Below, piece by piece: positions 33,344-41,894 of a stretch of DNA of 64,000 nt. Made by a program: the position numbers and the translations under genes. Positions within the stretch are counted from its first letter, which is position 1. The number at the start of each line of letters is the position of its first letter. Under the pieces are notes generated by a model. The model saw only the letters and a list, made by a program, of their open reading frames with translations, had not been told where the DNA came from and searched no databases. Origin of the DNA: JACXVD01 sp020446665 (GTDB lineage: Bacteria > Pseudomonadota > Alphaproteobacteria > Sphingomonadales > Sphingomonadaceae); the NCBI GenBank assembly GCA_041396905.1, contig JAWKXQ010000012.1, forward strand, positions 26,997-90,996, given 5' to 3'.

Positions 33344-34477
33344 ATGAGCATCGCCACTCTTGCAGATCTTGCTAATAAGGCCGCTTGTCCGCGTGTCGTG
33401 GTCAAGATTGGTTCTGCGTTGCTGGTGGGATCGGATGGTTCCCCGCGTCGGGCATGGCTTTCCGAAATGGCGGGTGAAATCGCGGAAATGCGCGCACGCG
33501 GGCAGCAAGTGGTTGTGGTCAGTTCCGGCGCGATTGCGCTGGGCGCGGCAAAGCTGGGGCTGGAACAGGGCGGCCGTGGCAGCTTGCCCGATGCGCAGGC
33601 AGCGGCCTCTGTGGGGCAGATTGCCCTGGCGGGTCTGTGGTCGGAACTGCTTGGCGCGCATGGTATCACCGCTGCGCAAATGTTGCTGACGCTGGAAGAT
33701 CTGGAAGATCGCCGCCGCTATCTCAACGCGTCTTCTACCATTGCCCGTCTGCTGGATGCGGGGGCTGTGCCTGTGGTCAATGAGAATGACAGCGTGGCAA
33801 CTGAGGAAATCCGCTTTGGCGACAATGACCGGCTCGCTGCGCGCGTGGCGCAGGCCGCCGCCGCCGATGCCGTATTGCTGCTGAGCGATATAGACGGGCT
33901 GTATGACCGGCATCCGTCTGAAGCGGGCGCGCAGATGGTGCCGGTGGTGCGGGGGATCGACCAGCGTATCCGGGCGATGGCCAGCGGAGTTTCCAGCTCG
34001 GGCATGGGTTCCGGCGGCATGGTGTCCAAACTGCAGGCCGCCGAAATTGCAGAGCGTGCAGGGATTGTGCTTGCGATCCTGAATGGCACGCCTGATCGCC
34101 CGATTGCCCATGCGTTGAATGGGGGGAAGGGCACGATCTTCTTGCCCAAGCGCCGCGACGGTGCGCGCAAGGCATGGCTGGGCGGGCGCATGCGGCTGAA
34201 GGGCACGCTGGTGGTTGATGCCGGATGCGCCGCGGCATTGCGTTCAGGCAACAGCCTGCTCGCAGCAGGCGTTGTCTCTGTGGATGGCAAATTCAGTCGC
34301 GGCGATGCAGTGGCCATTTGCGATGTCGATGGCACGGCGATTGCCAATGGTCTGGCCGAATATGATGCCGCAGAATGCACCGCCCTGTGCGGCACACGGC
34401 GTGAAGAGCAACAGGCGGTGCTGGGCTATGCCCCGCGTCCGGCGGTGGTCCATCGCGATCACATGGTGCTGCTTTGA
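33344..34477 (+). CDS. proB: Glutamate 5-kinase ProB
   Basis: Catalyses the first step of proline synthesis, ATP-dependent phosphorylation of glutamate. The 377-residue protein has an amino acid kinase domain (about 15-265; VVKIGSALLVGSDG, VSSGAIALG, NENDSVATEEIRFGDND, LLSDIDGLYD) and a C-terminal PUA domain (about 280-365). Proline feedback inhibition is known for this family. It is encoded 58 bp after obgE, a common obg-proB arrangement in Alphaproteobacteria. Its stop overlaps the next gene's TTG start by 4 bp. Confidence 0.96.
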   Translation: MSIATLADLANKAACPRVVVKIGSALLVGSDGSPRRAWLSEMAGEIAEMRARGQQVVVVSSGAIALGAAKLGLEQGGRGSLPDAQAAASVGQIALAGLWSELLGAHGITAAQMLLTLEDLEDRRRYLNASSTIARLLDAGAVPVVNENDSVATEEIRFGDNDRLAARVAQAAAADAVLLLSDIDGLYDRHPSEAGAQMVPVVRGIDQRIRAMASGVSSSGMGSGGMVSKLQAAEIAERAGIVLAILNGTPDRPIAHALNGGKGTIFLPKRRDGARKAWLGGRMRLKGTLVVDAGCAAALRSGNSLLAAGVVSVDGKFSRGDAVAICDVDGTAIANGLAEYDAAECTALCGTRREEQQAVLGYAPRPAVVHRDHMVLL

Positions 34478-35385
34478 CGATAGCGATTACCGGGGGCACC
34501 GGTTTTGTCGGGCAGGCGGTGCTCGATATTGCCGCCGAACGCGGGCTGGCGATGCGGGCACTGGCGCGCAAGGTTCCGGCCGATGCCCATAGGCAAGTGG
34601 AATGGGTGCAGGGCAGCCTGTCAGACCCGGCGGCGCTTGATCGGCTGGTTAGCAGCGCAGAGGCCGTGATCCATATTGCCGGGCTGACCAACACGCCTGA
34701 TCCGGCTGAATTTGAAACCGCCAATGTGTCCGGTACGCGCGAAGTGATCGACGCGGCCCGCCGCGCCGGGGTGCCGCGCTTCGTTTTTGTTTCCTCCCTC
34801 TCCGCGCGCGAGCCGCATCTCTCGGCCTATGGCGCGTCCAAGGCGAGGGCGGAGAAGCTGATTGCTGCCAGCGGGCTGGACTGGACCATGGTGCGCCCGC
34901 CCACCGTCTATGGCCCGCGCGACAAGGATGTGTTCGAACTGTTCCGGTCAGCCAAATGGGGATTTGTGCCACTGCCTCCACCCGGTCGCAGCTCTGTGAT
35001 CCATGTGCATGATCTTGCGCGGCTCTTGCTGGCGCTGGTGCCTACGCATGAGGATGTGACGCATCAGATTTTCGAACCCGATGACGGGACCGAGGATGGC
35101 TGGACGCATCAGGAACTGGCGCGGGTGATCGGCTGGGCCATGGGGCGCCATCCGTGGTCTCCGCATCTGCCCAAGGGGGTGCTGGAACGCGCAGCAAAGC
35201 TCGACCGCATGCTGCGCGGGGACAAGGCAAAGCTTACCGCAGACAGGGTCGGCTACATGACGCATCCCGATTGGGTATGCAGCAAACGGGCGCAGGTGCC
35301 GCCAGCGATCTGGCAACCGCAAGTGGCAACCCGCGAGGGGATGAAGGCCACCGCCCAATGGTACCGCGAGGCGGGCTGGCTGTGA
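34474..35385 (+). CDS. NAD-dependent epimerase/dehydratase family protein
   Basis: An extended/atypical SDR of 303 residues. The NAD(P) loop ITGGTGFVG (5-13) and the catalytic pair Ser/Tyr-x3-Lys (VSSLSAREPHLSAYGASKARAE) are present, followed by the VRPPTVYGPRD motif of sugar epimerases and NDUFA9-like proteins. The TTG start at 34474 overlaps the proB stop (TTGA), so translation is probably coupled. The substrate is unknown. The long C-terminal region resembles complex I assembly NDUFA9-type SDRs only loosely. Confidence 0.88.
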   Translation: MTIAITGGTGFVGQAVLDIAAERGLAMRALARKVPADAHRQVEWVQGSLSDPAALDRLVSSAEAVIHIAGLTNTPDPAEFETANVSGTREVIDAARRAGVPRFVFVSSLSAREPHLSAYGASKARAEKLIAASGLDWTMVRPPTVYGPRDKDVFELFRSAKWGFVPLPPPGRSSVIHVHDLARLLLALVPTHEDVTHQIFEPDDGTEDGWTHQELARVIGWAMGRHPWSPHLPKGVLERAAKLDRMLRGDKAKLTADRVGYMTHPDWVCSKRAQVPPAIWQPQVATREGMKATAQWYREAGWL

Positions 35386-35390
35386 AATCG

Positions 35391-35547
35391 CCCTCTCCCC
35401 TTCAGGGGAGAGGGAGGAGCGCCGTAGGCGCGGAGGGTGTGGGGGGTGTTGGCAGAGGCGGTGCCCAGCACACGACCCCACTCCACTGCGACTAGGCGGC
35501 AAAAACCGCCAAGTCTCATTGCCCCTCCCCTAAAGGAGAGGGGGCTA
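35391..35547. repeat. Palindromic intergenic repeat (family A, copy 2)
   Basis: It begins with the hairpin CCCTCTCCCC-TTC-AGGGGAGAGGG and ends with GCCCCTCCCCTAAAGGAGAGGGG. Between them are GCGCCGTAGGCGC, ACCCCACTCCACTGCGACTA and CGGCAAAAACCGCCAAGTCTC-like segments. The right half closely matches the copy at 56704-56852. It fills the convergent gap between the epimerase and cysH and may serve as a bidirectional terminator. Confidence 0.7.
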
Positions 35548-35557
35548 GGCTTGTGCC

Positions 35558-36364
35558 CTAGAAAACCGGCTCGTAACCCGGCGGCAATTCGCCATCCGGG
35601 CCGGGCTTCACCGGCGTGTGAATGCCGCATTCGGTCTTGTCCCAGCCTTTCCAGCGGCCGCTGCGCGGGTCTTCGCCGGGGGCGACCTTATGCGTGCAGG
35701 GCGAGCAGCCGATCGAAGGGAAACCGGCCGCGACCAGCGGATGCGGGGGCAGGTCATGCTCGGCGAAATAGGCGGTGATGTCTTCTGCCTGCCAGTCGAT
35801 CAGCGGATTGACCTTGAGCCGCCCCTGCGCATCCGAATTATCGATCTCGAAACGCGGCAGATTGGCGCGGGTAGAGGACTGGAAAGCCTTGCGCCCGGTA
35901 AAGCTGGCGTCAAATTCCGCCAGCGCACCGGCCAGTGGCAGAACCTTGCGCAATTCGCAGCAGCCATCGGGATCATAGGACCAGCGCAGCCCGCTTTCAT
36001 CCTTGTCTGCCAGCGTGGCGGCATCCGGCGTGATGTTGCGCAGATCGGTGAGGCCCAGCCGTTCCACCAGCATATCGCGATAGGCCAGCGTTTCGGGAAA
36101 ATGCTTGCCGGTTTCGATGAACAATACGGGCAGGGCGGGATCAATAGTGGCGATCAGATGCAGCAGAACCGCGCTTTCCGCGCCCATGCTGGAAACAACT
36201 GCGATCTCGCCCAGCAATTCATCTTCGATCACAGCGCGCAGCAATTCCTGCGTGTCGCTGCCGCGGAACATGCGGTTCAGGCGAATGGCATCGGCTTCAG
36301 TGAAGCGGGGATCGGTGTCGATCAGATCGCGCACCCTTTCCCGGTTACGCGTGGCTTCAGCCAT
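35558..36364 (-). CDS. cysH: Assimilatory adenylyl-sulfate (APS/PAPS) reductase CysH
   Basis: Reduces activated sulfate to sulfite with thioredoxin. The 268-residue protein starts at the ATG complementary to 36362-36364; the open upstream frame is dropped because it lacks family similarity. Catalytic Cys246 sits in ECGIH. Two cysteine pairs, Cys135-Cys136 and Cys220-x2-Cys223, form the 4Fe-4S site that marks the APS-using branch of the family, so APS is the likelier substrate. It overlaps the DUF934 gene by 8 bp in a cobA-DUF2849-cysI-DUF934-cysH operon. Confidence 0.94.
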   Translation of the reverse strand: MAEATRNRERVRDLIDTDPRFTEADAIRLNRMFRGSDTQELLRAVIEDELLGEIAVVSSMGAESAVLLHLIATIDPALPVLFIETGKHFPETLAYRDMLVERLGLTDLRNITPDAATLADKDESGLRWSYDPDGCCELRKVLPLAGALAEFDASFTGRKAFQSSTRANLPRFEIDNSDAQGRLKVNPLIDWQAEDITAYFAEHDLPPHPLVAAGFPSIGCSPCTHKVAPGEDPRSGRWKGWDKTECGIHTPVKPGPDGELPPGYEPVF

Positions 36365-36782
36365 GACGCAGCTTCCAGATCGGCAAGGAGCCGTCAACGG
36401 CGGGCTGATAGTCATGCGGCCAGCGCTCCAGCGCATCCTCAATCGCTTGCGGCGCAATCGCCCGATCAGGCTCGAAAGAATCGAAGCCGCAGCGGCGCAT
36501 ATTGTTGAGCTGGTCTGCCAGCACATCGCCCACGGCGCGCAATTCGCCCTGATAGCCAGCTTCGCGCAAAATCCGTGCGGCGGAATAGCCGCGCCCGTCG
36601 CCGAACACCGGGAAGTTCACTTCCACCAGCCGGATATGCGCCAGATGCGGGATCAGGTCGCGGGCATCATCGCCCGGCTCGATCCGCACGGCTTCGGCAT
36701 CGGGCTGGTCGAGGAAGGAATCGACAGTCACGGCGGGGTGATCGACCCCTTCGTCATCGCGAAAACGGATCAGATCAGCCAT
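36357..36782 (-). CDS. DUF934 domain-containing protein
   Basis: A 141-residue protein found almost always next to cysI/cysH in Alpha- and Betaproteobacteria, thought to assist sulfite reduction though its biochemistry is unknown. The family pattern is visible in FPVFGDGRGYSAARILRE, YQGELRAVGDVLADQL and MRRCGFDSFE. I chose the ATG at 36782; the frame opens further upstream inside cysI. It overlaps both neighbours (cysI by 8 bp, cysH by 8 bp), which implies tight coexpression. Confidence 0.9.
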   Translation of the reverse strand: MADLIRFRDDEGVDHPAVTVDSFLDQPDAEAVRIEPGDDARDLIPHLAHIRLVEVNFPVFGDGRGYSAARILREAGYQGELRAVGDVLADQLNNMRRCGFDSFEPDRAIAPQAIEDALERWPHDYQPAVDGSLPIWKLRHG

Positions 36783-38403
36783 ACAGCGCCTCCTTGAACG
36801 GTGCCATGCCGATACGGCGATAGGTATCGATGAAACGCTCGCCATCCTGGCGCTCGCGCAGATAGACTTCGGTGGTGGTTTCCACCGCGTCGACAATGCC
36901 CGCTTCGTCAAAGCCGGGGCCGGTGATCTTGCCGAGCGAGACATCTTCCGCTTCGCTGCCGCCCAGCAGCAGCTGGTAATTCTCGACGCCTTTCTTGTCG
37001 ACGCCAAGGATGCCGATATGGCCGGCATGGTGATGCCCGCAGGCATTGATGCAGCCGGAAATCTTCAGCTTCAGCTCACCTATGTCGTGGCCCTTGGCAG
37101 CGAAGCGTTCAGAAATCTTCTGCGCCACCGGGATCGAGCGGGCATTGGCGAGGCTGCAATAATCGAGACCGGGGCAGGCGATGATATCGCCCAGCTGGTC
37201 AAGATTGGCGGTGCCGAGGCCAGCCGCCTCCAGCTTGCTCCACAGCGTATAGAGGTCTGCCTTGCGCACATGCGGCAGGACGATGTTCTGCGTATGGGTG
37301 ACGCGCAATTCGTCAAAGCTGTATTCCTTCGCCAGATCCGCCATCAGCCGGATCTGTTCAGCACTGGCATCGCCGGGAATACCGCCTACGGGCTTCAGGC
37401 TGATCACAGCAGAGACATAGCCGGGCTGCTTGTGCGGGTGCGTGTTGGTGTCGAGCCAGAGTGCGAAATCGGGATCGGAACGATCCAGCGTGTCGCTCGC
37501 TGCAGAATCGAAATCAGGCTCAGCAAAATGCGCCTTGATCCGCTCCAGCTCGGCCAATGGCGGCTCAATGCCTTGTGTCAGAAGATGCGCGAATTCTTCT
37601 TCGACCTGACGTGCATATTCCTCTGCGCCCAGCTCGTGGACAAGGATCTTGATCCGCGCCTTGTACTTGTTGTCGCGGCGGCCATAGCGGTTGTAGACGC
37701 GCAAGGCTGCCTCGGCATAGGTGATGAACTGATCGAGCGGCACGAAGTCGCGGATGCAGGGGGCGATCATCGGGGTGCGGCCCATGCCGCCACCGACATA
37801 GAAGGCCGCGCCCAGCTCGCCCGCTGCGTTCTTCACGATATTCACGCCGATATCATGCAGCCGCATGGCCGCCCGGTCGTGCTCGCTGGCGATCACCGCC
37901 ATCTTGAACTTGCGCGGCAGATACATGAATTCCGGGTGGAAGGTGCTCCACTGGCGGATCAGTTCGGCATAGGGGCGCGGATCGACCACTTCATCGGCGG
38001 CGGCGCCTGCGAAATGGTCAGAGGTGGTGTTGCGGATGCAATTGCCGCTGGTCTGGATGGCGTGCATTTCCACACTGGCCAGATCGGCCAGCAAATCACC
38101 TGCTTCCTCCAGCTTGATCCAGTTATACTGGATGTTCTGGCGGGTGGTGAAATGGCCATAGCCGCGATCATATTTGTCCGCGATGTCGCCCAGCATATGC
38201 ATCTGGCGCGAATTGAGCGTGCCATAGGGAATGGCCACGCGCAGCATATAGGCGTGCAACTGCAGATAGAGGCCGTTCATCAGCCGCAGCGGCTTGAACT
38301 GGTCTTCGCTCAGCTTGCCTTCAAGGCGGCGCTGGCACTGGTCGCGGAACTCTGCGACGCGGGCATCGACCATCGCCTGGTCATATTGGTCATAATGATA
38401 CAT
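36775..38403 (-). CDS. cysI: Sulfite (nitrite/sulfite) reductase hemoprotein subunit CysI
   Basis: Siroheme/4Fe-4S enzyme reducing sulfite to sulfide for CysK. The 542-residue protein has the duplicated ferredoxin-like and siroheme-binding repeats (N-terminal half DRGYGHFTTRQNIQYNW, C-terminal half FDELRVTHTQNIVLPHV). The cluster ligands are in CPGLDYC and CINACGHHH. No flavoprotein cysJ is present, so electrons probably come from ferredoxin or another donor. Genomic context (cysH, cobA) favours sulfite over nitrite as substrate. Confidence 0.94.
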   Translation of the reverse strand: MYHYDQYDQAMVDARVAEFRDQCQRRLEGKLSEDQFKPLRLMNGLYLQLHAYMLRVAIPYGTLNSRQMHMLGDIADKYDRGYGHFTTRQNIQYNWIKLEEAGDLLADLASVEMHAIQTSGNCIRNTTSDHFAGAAADEVVDPRPYAELIRQWSTFHPEFMYLPRKFKMAVIASEHDRAAMRLHDIGVNIVKNAAGELGAAFYVGGGMGRTPMIAPCIRDFVPLDQFITYAEAALRVYNRYGRRDNKYKARIKILVHELGAEEYARQVEEEFAHLLTQGIEPPLAELERIKAHFAEPDFDSAASDTLDRSDPDFALWLDTNTHPHKQPGYVSAVISLKPVGGIPGDASAEQIRLMADLAKEYSFDELRVTHTQNIVLPHVRKADLYTLWSKLEAAGLGTANLDQLGDIIACPGLDYCSLANARSIPVAQKISERFAAKGHDIGELKLKISGCINACGHHHAGHIGILGVDKKGVENYQLLLGGSEAEDVSLGKITGPGFDEAGIVDAVETTTEVYLRERQDGERFIDTYRRIGMAPFKEALYG

Positions 38404-38702
38404 CAGATAATCCAGGTGCCGATTTCGGGATCAGCAGGTTTGAGCGTCAGGTCAGGGCGCACGGTGGGGCCAAGGGCGCGGATGCGATCCTTGATATGGG
38501 TCGGGCGGACCCTGCCGTCCTCCGTCCGTTCCGCCTCCAGCGCATAGGGCACGTTGACCCGGCGCGCGGCTTCCTCGCGGGCGGCGATGGCATCGGCTTG
38601 AGAGCCGACATCAACCGCATCTTCGACATGGAGCGACCAGTCATAGCCGGTCCACCACACCACGGCCCCGCTCTTCAAATCATTGCCGGTCAGGATGTTC
38701 AT
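38403..38702 (-). CDS. DUF2849 domain-containing protein
   Basis: A 99-residue protein of a small family that recurs next to sulfite reductase and siroheme genes in Alphaproteobacteria. The N-terminal pattern LTGNDLKSGAVVWWTGYDWS and the Ala/Glu-rich helix SQADAIAAREEAARR fit. No cofactor motif is seen. It abuts cysI (stop/start overlap at 38403) and cobA (overlap at 38702), so it is inside the operon; its role in sulfite reduction is inferred from context only. Confidence 0.88.
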   Translation of the reverse strand: MNILTGNDLKSGAVVWWTGYDWSLHVEDAVDVGSQADAIAAREEAARRVNVPYALEAERTEDGRVRPTHIKDRIRALGPTVRPDLTLKPADPEIGTWII

Positions 38703-39511
38703 TATCTCTCTCCGTCATCCCAGCGAAAGCTGGGATCGATTTCCAACTCGTGCATGATTGCAGACCGGTCCCAGCTTTCGCTGGGACGACGATCCAGCCG
38801 CGCGGTCACTTCGCCGATCACGATCAGCGCCGGGCTGACCACTTTCTCACGCTCAACCAGCTGGGGCAGGGCTGCGAGCGATCCGCGCAGCACCCGCATT
38901 TCCGGACGCGCGCCATTTTCGATCACTGCCACCGGCATGTCCGGGGTCAGCCCATCAGCCATCAGTTTTTCAGCAATTTGCGGGGCAGTCTTCACGCCCA
39001 TATAGATCACCAGCGTGCGCCCCGGCCCGGCAAGGCCCGCCCAGTTCTGGTCGGACAGCCCCTTGCACTGGCCAGCAACGAAGCTGACAATGCTGGAGGC
39101 GTCGCGATGGGTGAGGGCGATCTGCGCGGCTGCTGCTGCACCATTGGCCGCGCTGATACCGGGGACGATCTCCACCGGCACACCCGCGGCACGGCATGCC
39201 TCTGCCTCTTCGCCGCCACGCCCGAAGATCAGCGGGTCGCCGCCCTTGAGCCGGACGACATCGCGCCCGGCACGCGCTTCGCGCACCAGCAGCGCGTTGA
39301 TCTCTTCCTGCGGCAGCGTGTGCTGAGAACGGCGCTTGGCCACGCAGACAAAGCGCGCATCGGGATGCGCCATGGCGAGGATTGCGGGCTCGACCAGCCC
39401 GTCATGCACCACCAGCCGCGCGGCCCGCAGCAGACGCGCGGCGCGCAGGGTCAGGAGGTCGGGATCACCCGGCCCCGCGCCAACCAGATAGACTGTTCCT
39501 GTCTTTTCCAT
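38702..39511 (-). CDS. cobA: Uroporphyrinogen-III C-methyltransferase (SUMT) CobA
   Basis: Makes precorrin-2, the siroheme precursor needed by CysI, from uroporphyrinogen III with two SAM. The 269-residue protein has VYLVGAGPGDPDLLTLRAARLL (8-29), VVRLKGGDPLIFGRGGEE and VIYMGVKT, all diagnostic of SUMT. The final 30 or so codons (after EVTARLD) are encoded by a REP-type palindromic repeat (38713-38791), giving a tail RRPSESWDR...SFRWDDGER unlike other SUMTs. It starts the sulfur operon. The matching dehydrogenase/chelatase gene is at 62.5 kb. Confidence 0.94.
   Translation of the reverse strand: MEKTGTVYLVGAGPGDPDLLTLRAARLLRAARLVVHDGLVEPAILAMAHPDARFVCVAKRRSQHTLPQEEINALLVREARAGRDVVRLKGGDPLIFGRGGEEAEACRAAGVPVEIVPGISAANGAAAAAQIALTHRDASSIVSFVAGQCKGLSDQNWAGLAGPGRTLVIYMGVKTAPQIAEKLMADGLTPDMPVAVIENGARPEMRVLRGSLAALPQLVEREKVVSPALIVIGEVTARLDRRPSESWDRSAIMHELEIDPSFRWDDGER
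38713..38791. repeat. REP-type repeat (family B, copy 1) inside the 3' end of cobA
   Basis: Two inverted units, CGTCATCCCAGCGAAAGCTG (38713-38732) and its near complement CAGCTTTCGCTGGGACGACG (38772-38791), each carry an internal CCCAGC-GAAA-GCTGGG palindrome with a short linker between. The same paired structure occurs at 53790-53869. Here it is translated as the CobA C-terminus. Confidence 0.8.
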
Positions 39512-39580
39512 GGCGGGCGAAATGGGCCAGCCATGGAAAACTCGCCAGCGAGAATGAATTGCCGATGGGGAAGGGGAACT

Positions 39581-40663
39581 TTAGTGCCCCTTGCTATCAA
39601 CCCGCTGCGCAATGGCGGCGACCAGCTGATCGAATTCGGCATTTCTCCGCAAGTTGATGTCATTCTGCGGGAAGGGAATTTCAATGCCTTCAGCCTGAAA
39701 CAGGTCCCACAGGTTTTTCAGCACAGCGGAGCGGATATTGCCCACGCCCTCTTCCGGGTCGCGGATCCAGCAATGGATGATGAAATCGACGGAGCTGGCG
39801 CCATATTGATCCAGCCACACAGTGGGCGGCGGTGTCTTGAGGATGCGTTTCACGCTAGAAGCAGCCTCCAGCATCAGCTCTTCAGCGCGTTTGATATCGC
39901 AATTATAGCTGACGCCCACAGGCACCTGGATGCGGACATTCCTGCTGGAATAGGACCAGTTTTCCACCTGATTGATCATCAGGTTTTCATTGGGGATGAG
40001 ATATTCCTTCTCATCGCGGGTGGTTATCGACACGGCGCGAATGCCGATCTTGCGGATCTGGCCAAAGGTGGTGGCCCCGGACTGATCAGCAATGGCAATC
40101 ACATCACCCGGCTTGATCGATCGATCCATCAGCAGGATGATCCCGGCGATGAGATTGCCGAAGGTCTTTTGCAGGCCGAAACCGATGGCCAGGCCGAATG
40201 CGCCGGAGAACACCGCCAGCGCCGTCAGGTCGATTCCCAGCATGTCGATGCCGATCAGGACAGCAAGGCCCCAGACCACCAGCGATACCAGCTTGTCCGC
40301 CAGCAGCATTTGCGACGGGTCGAGCTTGGTCATGCGTTTGAGCGCGGATTTGGCCACGCGGGTCAGCACCCATGCCGCGATGTAAACGCCGACAATAACG
40401 ACCACGACGACCAGCGCATCCAGCAGGGAAATGCGCATGTCACCCGCGCTGATGGCCATGGAATCGAGCGAATCCAGAATGCCTTTGGCAGTTTCGCTCT
40501 TCGCGCCAACGGCTTCCTTGATTTCGTCTGCTGCAGCCACCGGCGCTTCTGGCATGGGCGTTTCCGCTGGCGCGGGCAAAGTGCTGGCGGCGTCTGATGC
40601 CGCGTCAGCTGCTTCCTCTGGCGCTGCCGGATCGACCGTGTCGAGTGTGGCTGCTGTGGTCAT
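39581..40663 (-). CDS. Mechanosensitive ion channel, MscS family
   Basis: A 360-residue channel that should open under hypo-osmotic membrane tension. After an Ala/Pro-rich N-terminal region (about 1-75) come three transmembrane helices; the third carries the pore pattern AVFSGAFGLAIGFGLQKTFGNLIAG (about 134-158). This is followed by the beta domain motif DVIAIADQSGATTFGQIRKIGIRAVSITTRD and the alpha/beta vestibule. It has one more predicted helix than E. coli MscS at the N-terminus. The 5' end overlaps the metC 3' end by 4 bp. Confidence 0.93.
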   Translation of the reverse strand: MTTAATLDTVDPAAPEEAADAASDAASTLPAPAETPMPEAPVAAADEIKEAVGAKSETAKGILDSLDSMAISAGDMRISLLDALVVVVVIVGVYIAAWVLTRVAKSALKRMTKLDPSQMLLADKLVSLVVWGLAVLIGIDMLGIDLTALAVFSGAFGLAIGFGLQKTFGNLIAGIILLMDRSIKPGDVIAIADQSGATTFGQIRKIGIRAVSITTRDEKEYLIPNENLMINQVENWSYSSRNVRIQVPVGVSYNCDIKRAEELMLEAASSVKRILKTPPPTVWLDQYGASSVDFIIHCWIRDPEEGVGNIRSAVLKNLWDLFQAEGIEIPFPQNDINLRRNAEFDQLVAAIAQRVDSKGH

Positions 40664-41892
40664 GCTGTATCCTGTCCCATCGCTGCGAAGGCTTGTTCCA
40701 GATCGGCGAGCAAGTCTGCCGGATCCTCCAGCCCTATCGAAAAACGAACGCCCAACCGGTCCTGTTCGTTCCAGCCCGCAGGTGGCCAGCTGCCTGCGCT
40801 GCGATTGGGTGCAGGGTCAAAGGGGATGGCGAGGCTCTCGAAACCGCCCCAGCTATAGCCGATGCCGAACAGTTCCAGCGCGTCGATGAAGCGCGCCCGG
40901 GCGGCGTCGTCGCGCCCTGCCAGCACGATCGAGAACAGCCCGCAGCCGCCTTTGAAATCGCGCGCCCACAGATCATGCCCCGGCGCGCCGGGCAGGATCG
41001 GACAGAGCACATGCGCGACTTCCGGTCGGGTGGAGAGATATTGGGCGAGCTGCAGTGCAGATGCCGTTTCCCGCTCCAGCCGCACCGCCATGGTCCTGAG
41101 GCCACGCAGGGCCAGCGCTGCATCATCGGGCGAGACGACATGGCCCAGATCCTGCGCAGTGCGGCGCAGGCTGGCATAGAGTTCCTCGCCTGCAGAAACG
41201 CTGCCCATCAGAACATCGGAATGGCCGTTCACATGCTTGGTCAGCGCCATGATCGCAATGTCGCAGCCCCGCTCCAGCGCAGGGAAGCCGGTCGGCCCGG
41301 CCCATGTGTTGTCGAGCAGTGACAGCGCCCCATGGTCACGCGCGATTGCGGCCAAGGCAGGCACATCGCACACTTCCATGGTCAGGCTGCCAGGGCTTTC
41401 CAGTAGGACAGCCTTGGTCCGCTCGCAAAACAGGGCGCGATAGGCGTCAATGTCGAGCGGATCGAAGTAGCGCGTTTCCACGCCGAAACGCTTCAGCATG
41501 CCGTGGAGATATGGCGGCTGGGATCATAGAGCATTATCCGTCACCAGCAGCACATCGCCGGGGCTGAGCACTGTCAGCAAGGCGCCTGTGATCGCTGCGA
41601 CACCGCTGGGATAGAGCAAGGTCCCGAAAGCCCCCGGTTCCAGTTCTGTCAGTGCTTCGGCCAGTGCCCATTGTGTCGGTGCGCCGCGCCGGCTGTAGAA
41701 GAAGCGCCCATCCTCATTGCGGGTCGGCCCTTGTTTGAGCGCAGCGCTATCAGGGTAGAGATGGGTGCTGGCGCGCCAGACAGGCGGGCTGACCACCGCG
41801 CCCGGCTGATCGCCTGTGCCGGTCCATTCGGGCCTGCGTCCGCCAGTGACAAGCTGCGTATCCGGCCTCTGCGGGCCGCTTCTCTTTGCCAT
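40660..41892 (-). CDS. metC: Cystathionine beta-lyase MetC (in-frame stop from two compensating indels)
   Basis: A PLP-dependent gamma-family (Cys/Met metabolism) enzyme that cleaves cystathionine to homocysteine in methionine synthesis; about 410 residues if restored. The first part (VSPPVWRASTHLYP, FFYSRRGAPTQWALAEALTELE) and the rest (LLDNTWAGPTGFPALERGCDIAIMALTKHVNGHSD, PLP Lys in TKH) lie in the same frame but are separated by a TGA at 41524-41526. Reading YDPSRHIST in the +1 frame between them restores the family pattern. That implies an extra base near 41528 and a missing base near 41501. It is a pseudogene as read, but a sequence error is likely. Confidence 0.85.
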
Positions 41893-41894
41893 GT

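Noticed and set aside
37018..38547. A 509-codon open frame antisense to cysI, and similar long antisense frames over ftsI (9505-10881), ftsZ (24814-26280) and cobA/mscS (38750-40597)
   Set aside because: They mirror GC-rich coding sequence on the other strand, have no family motif or ribosome-binding site, and conflict with certain genes.
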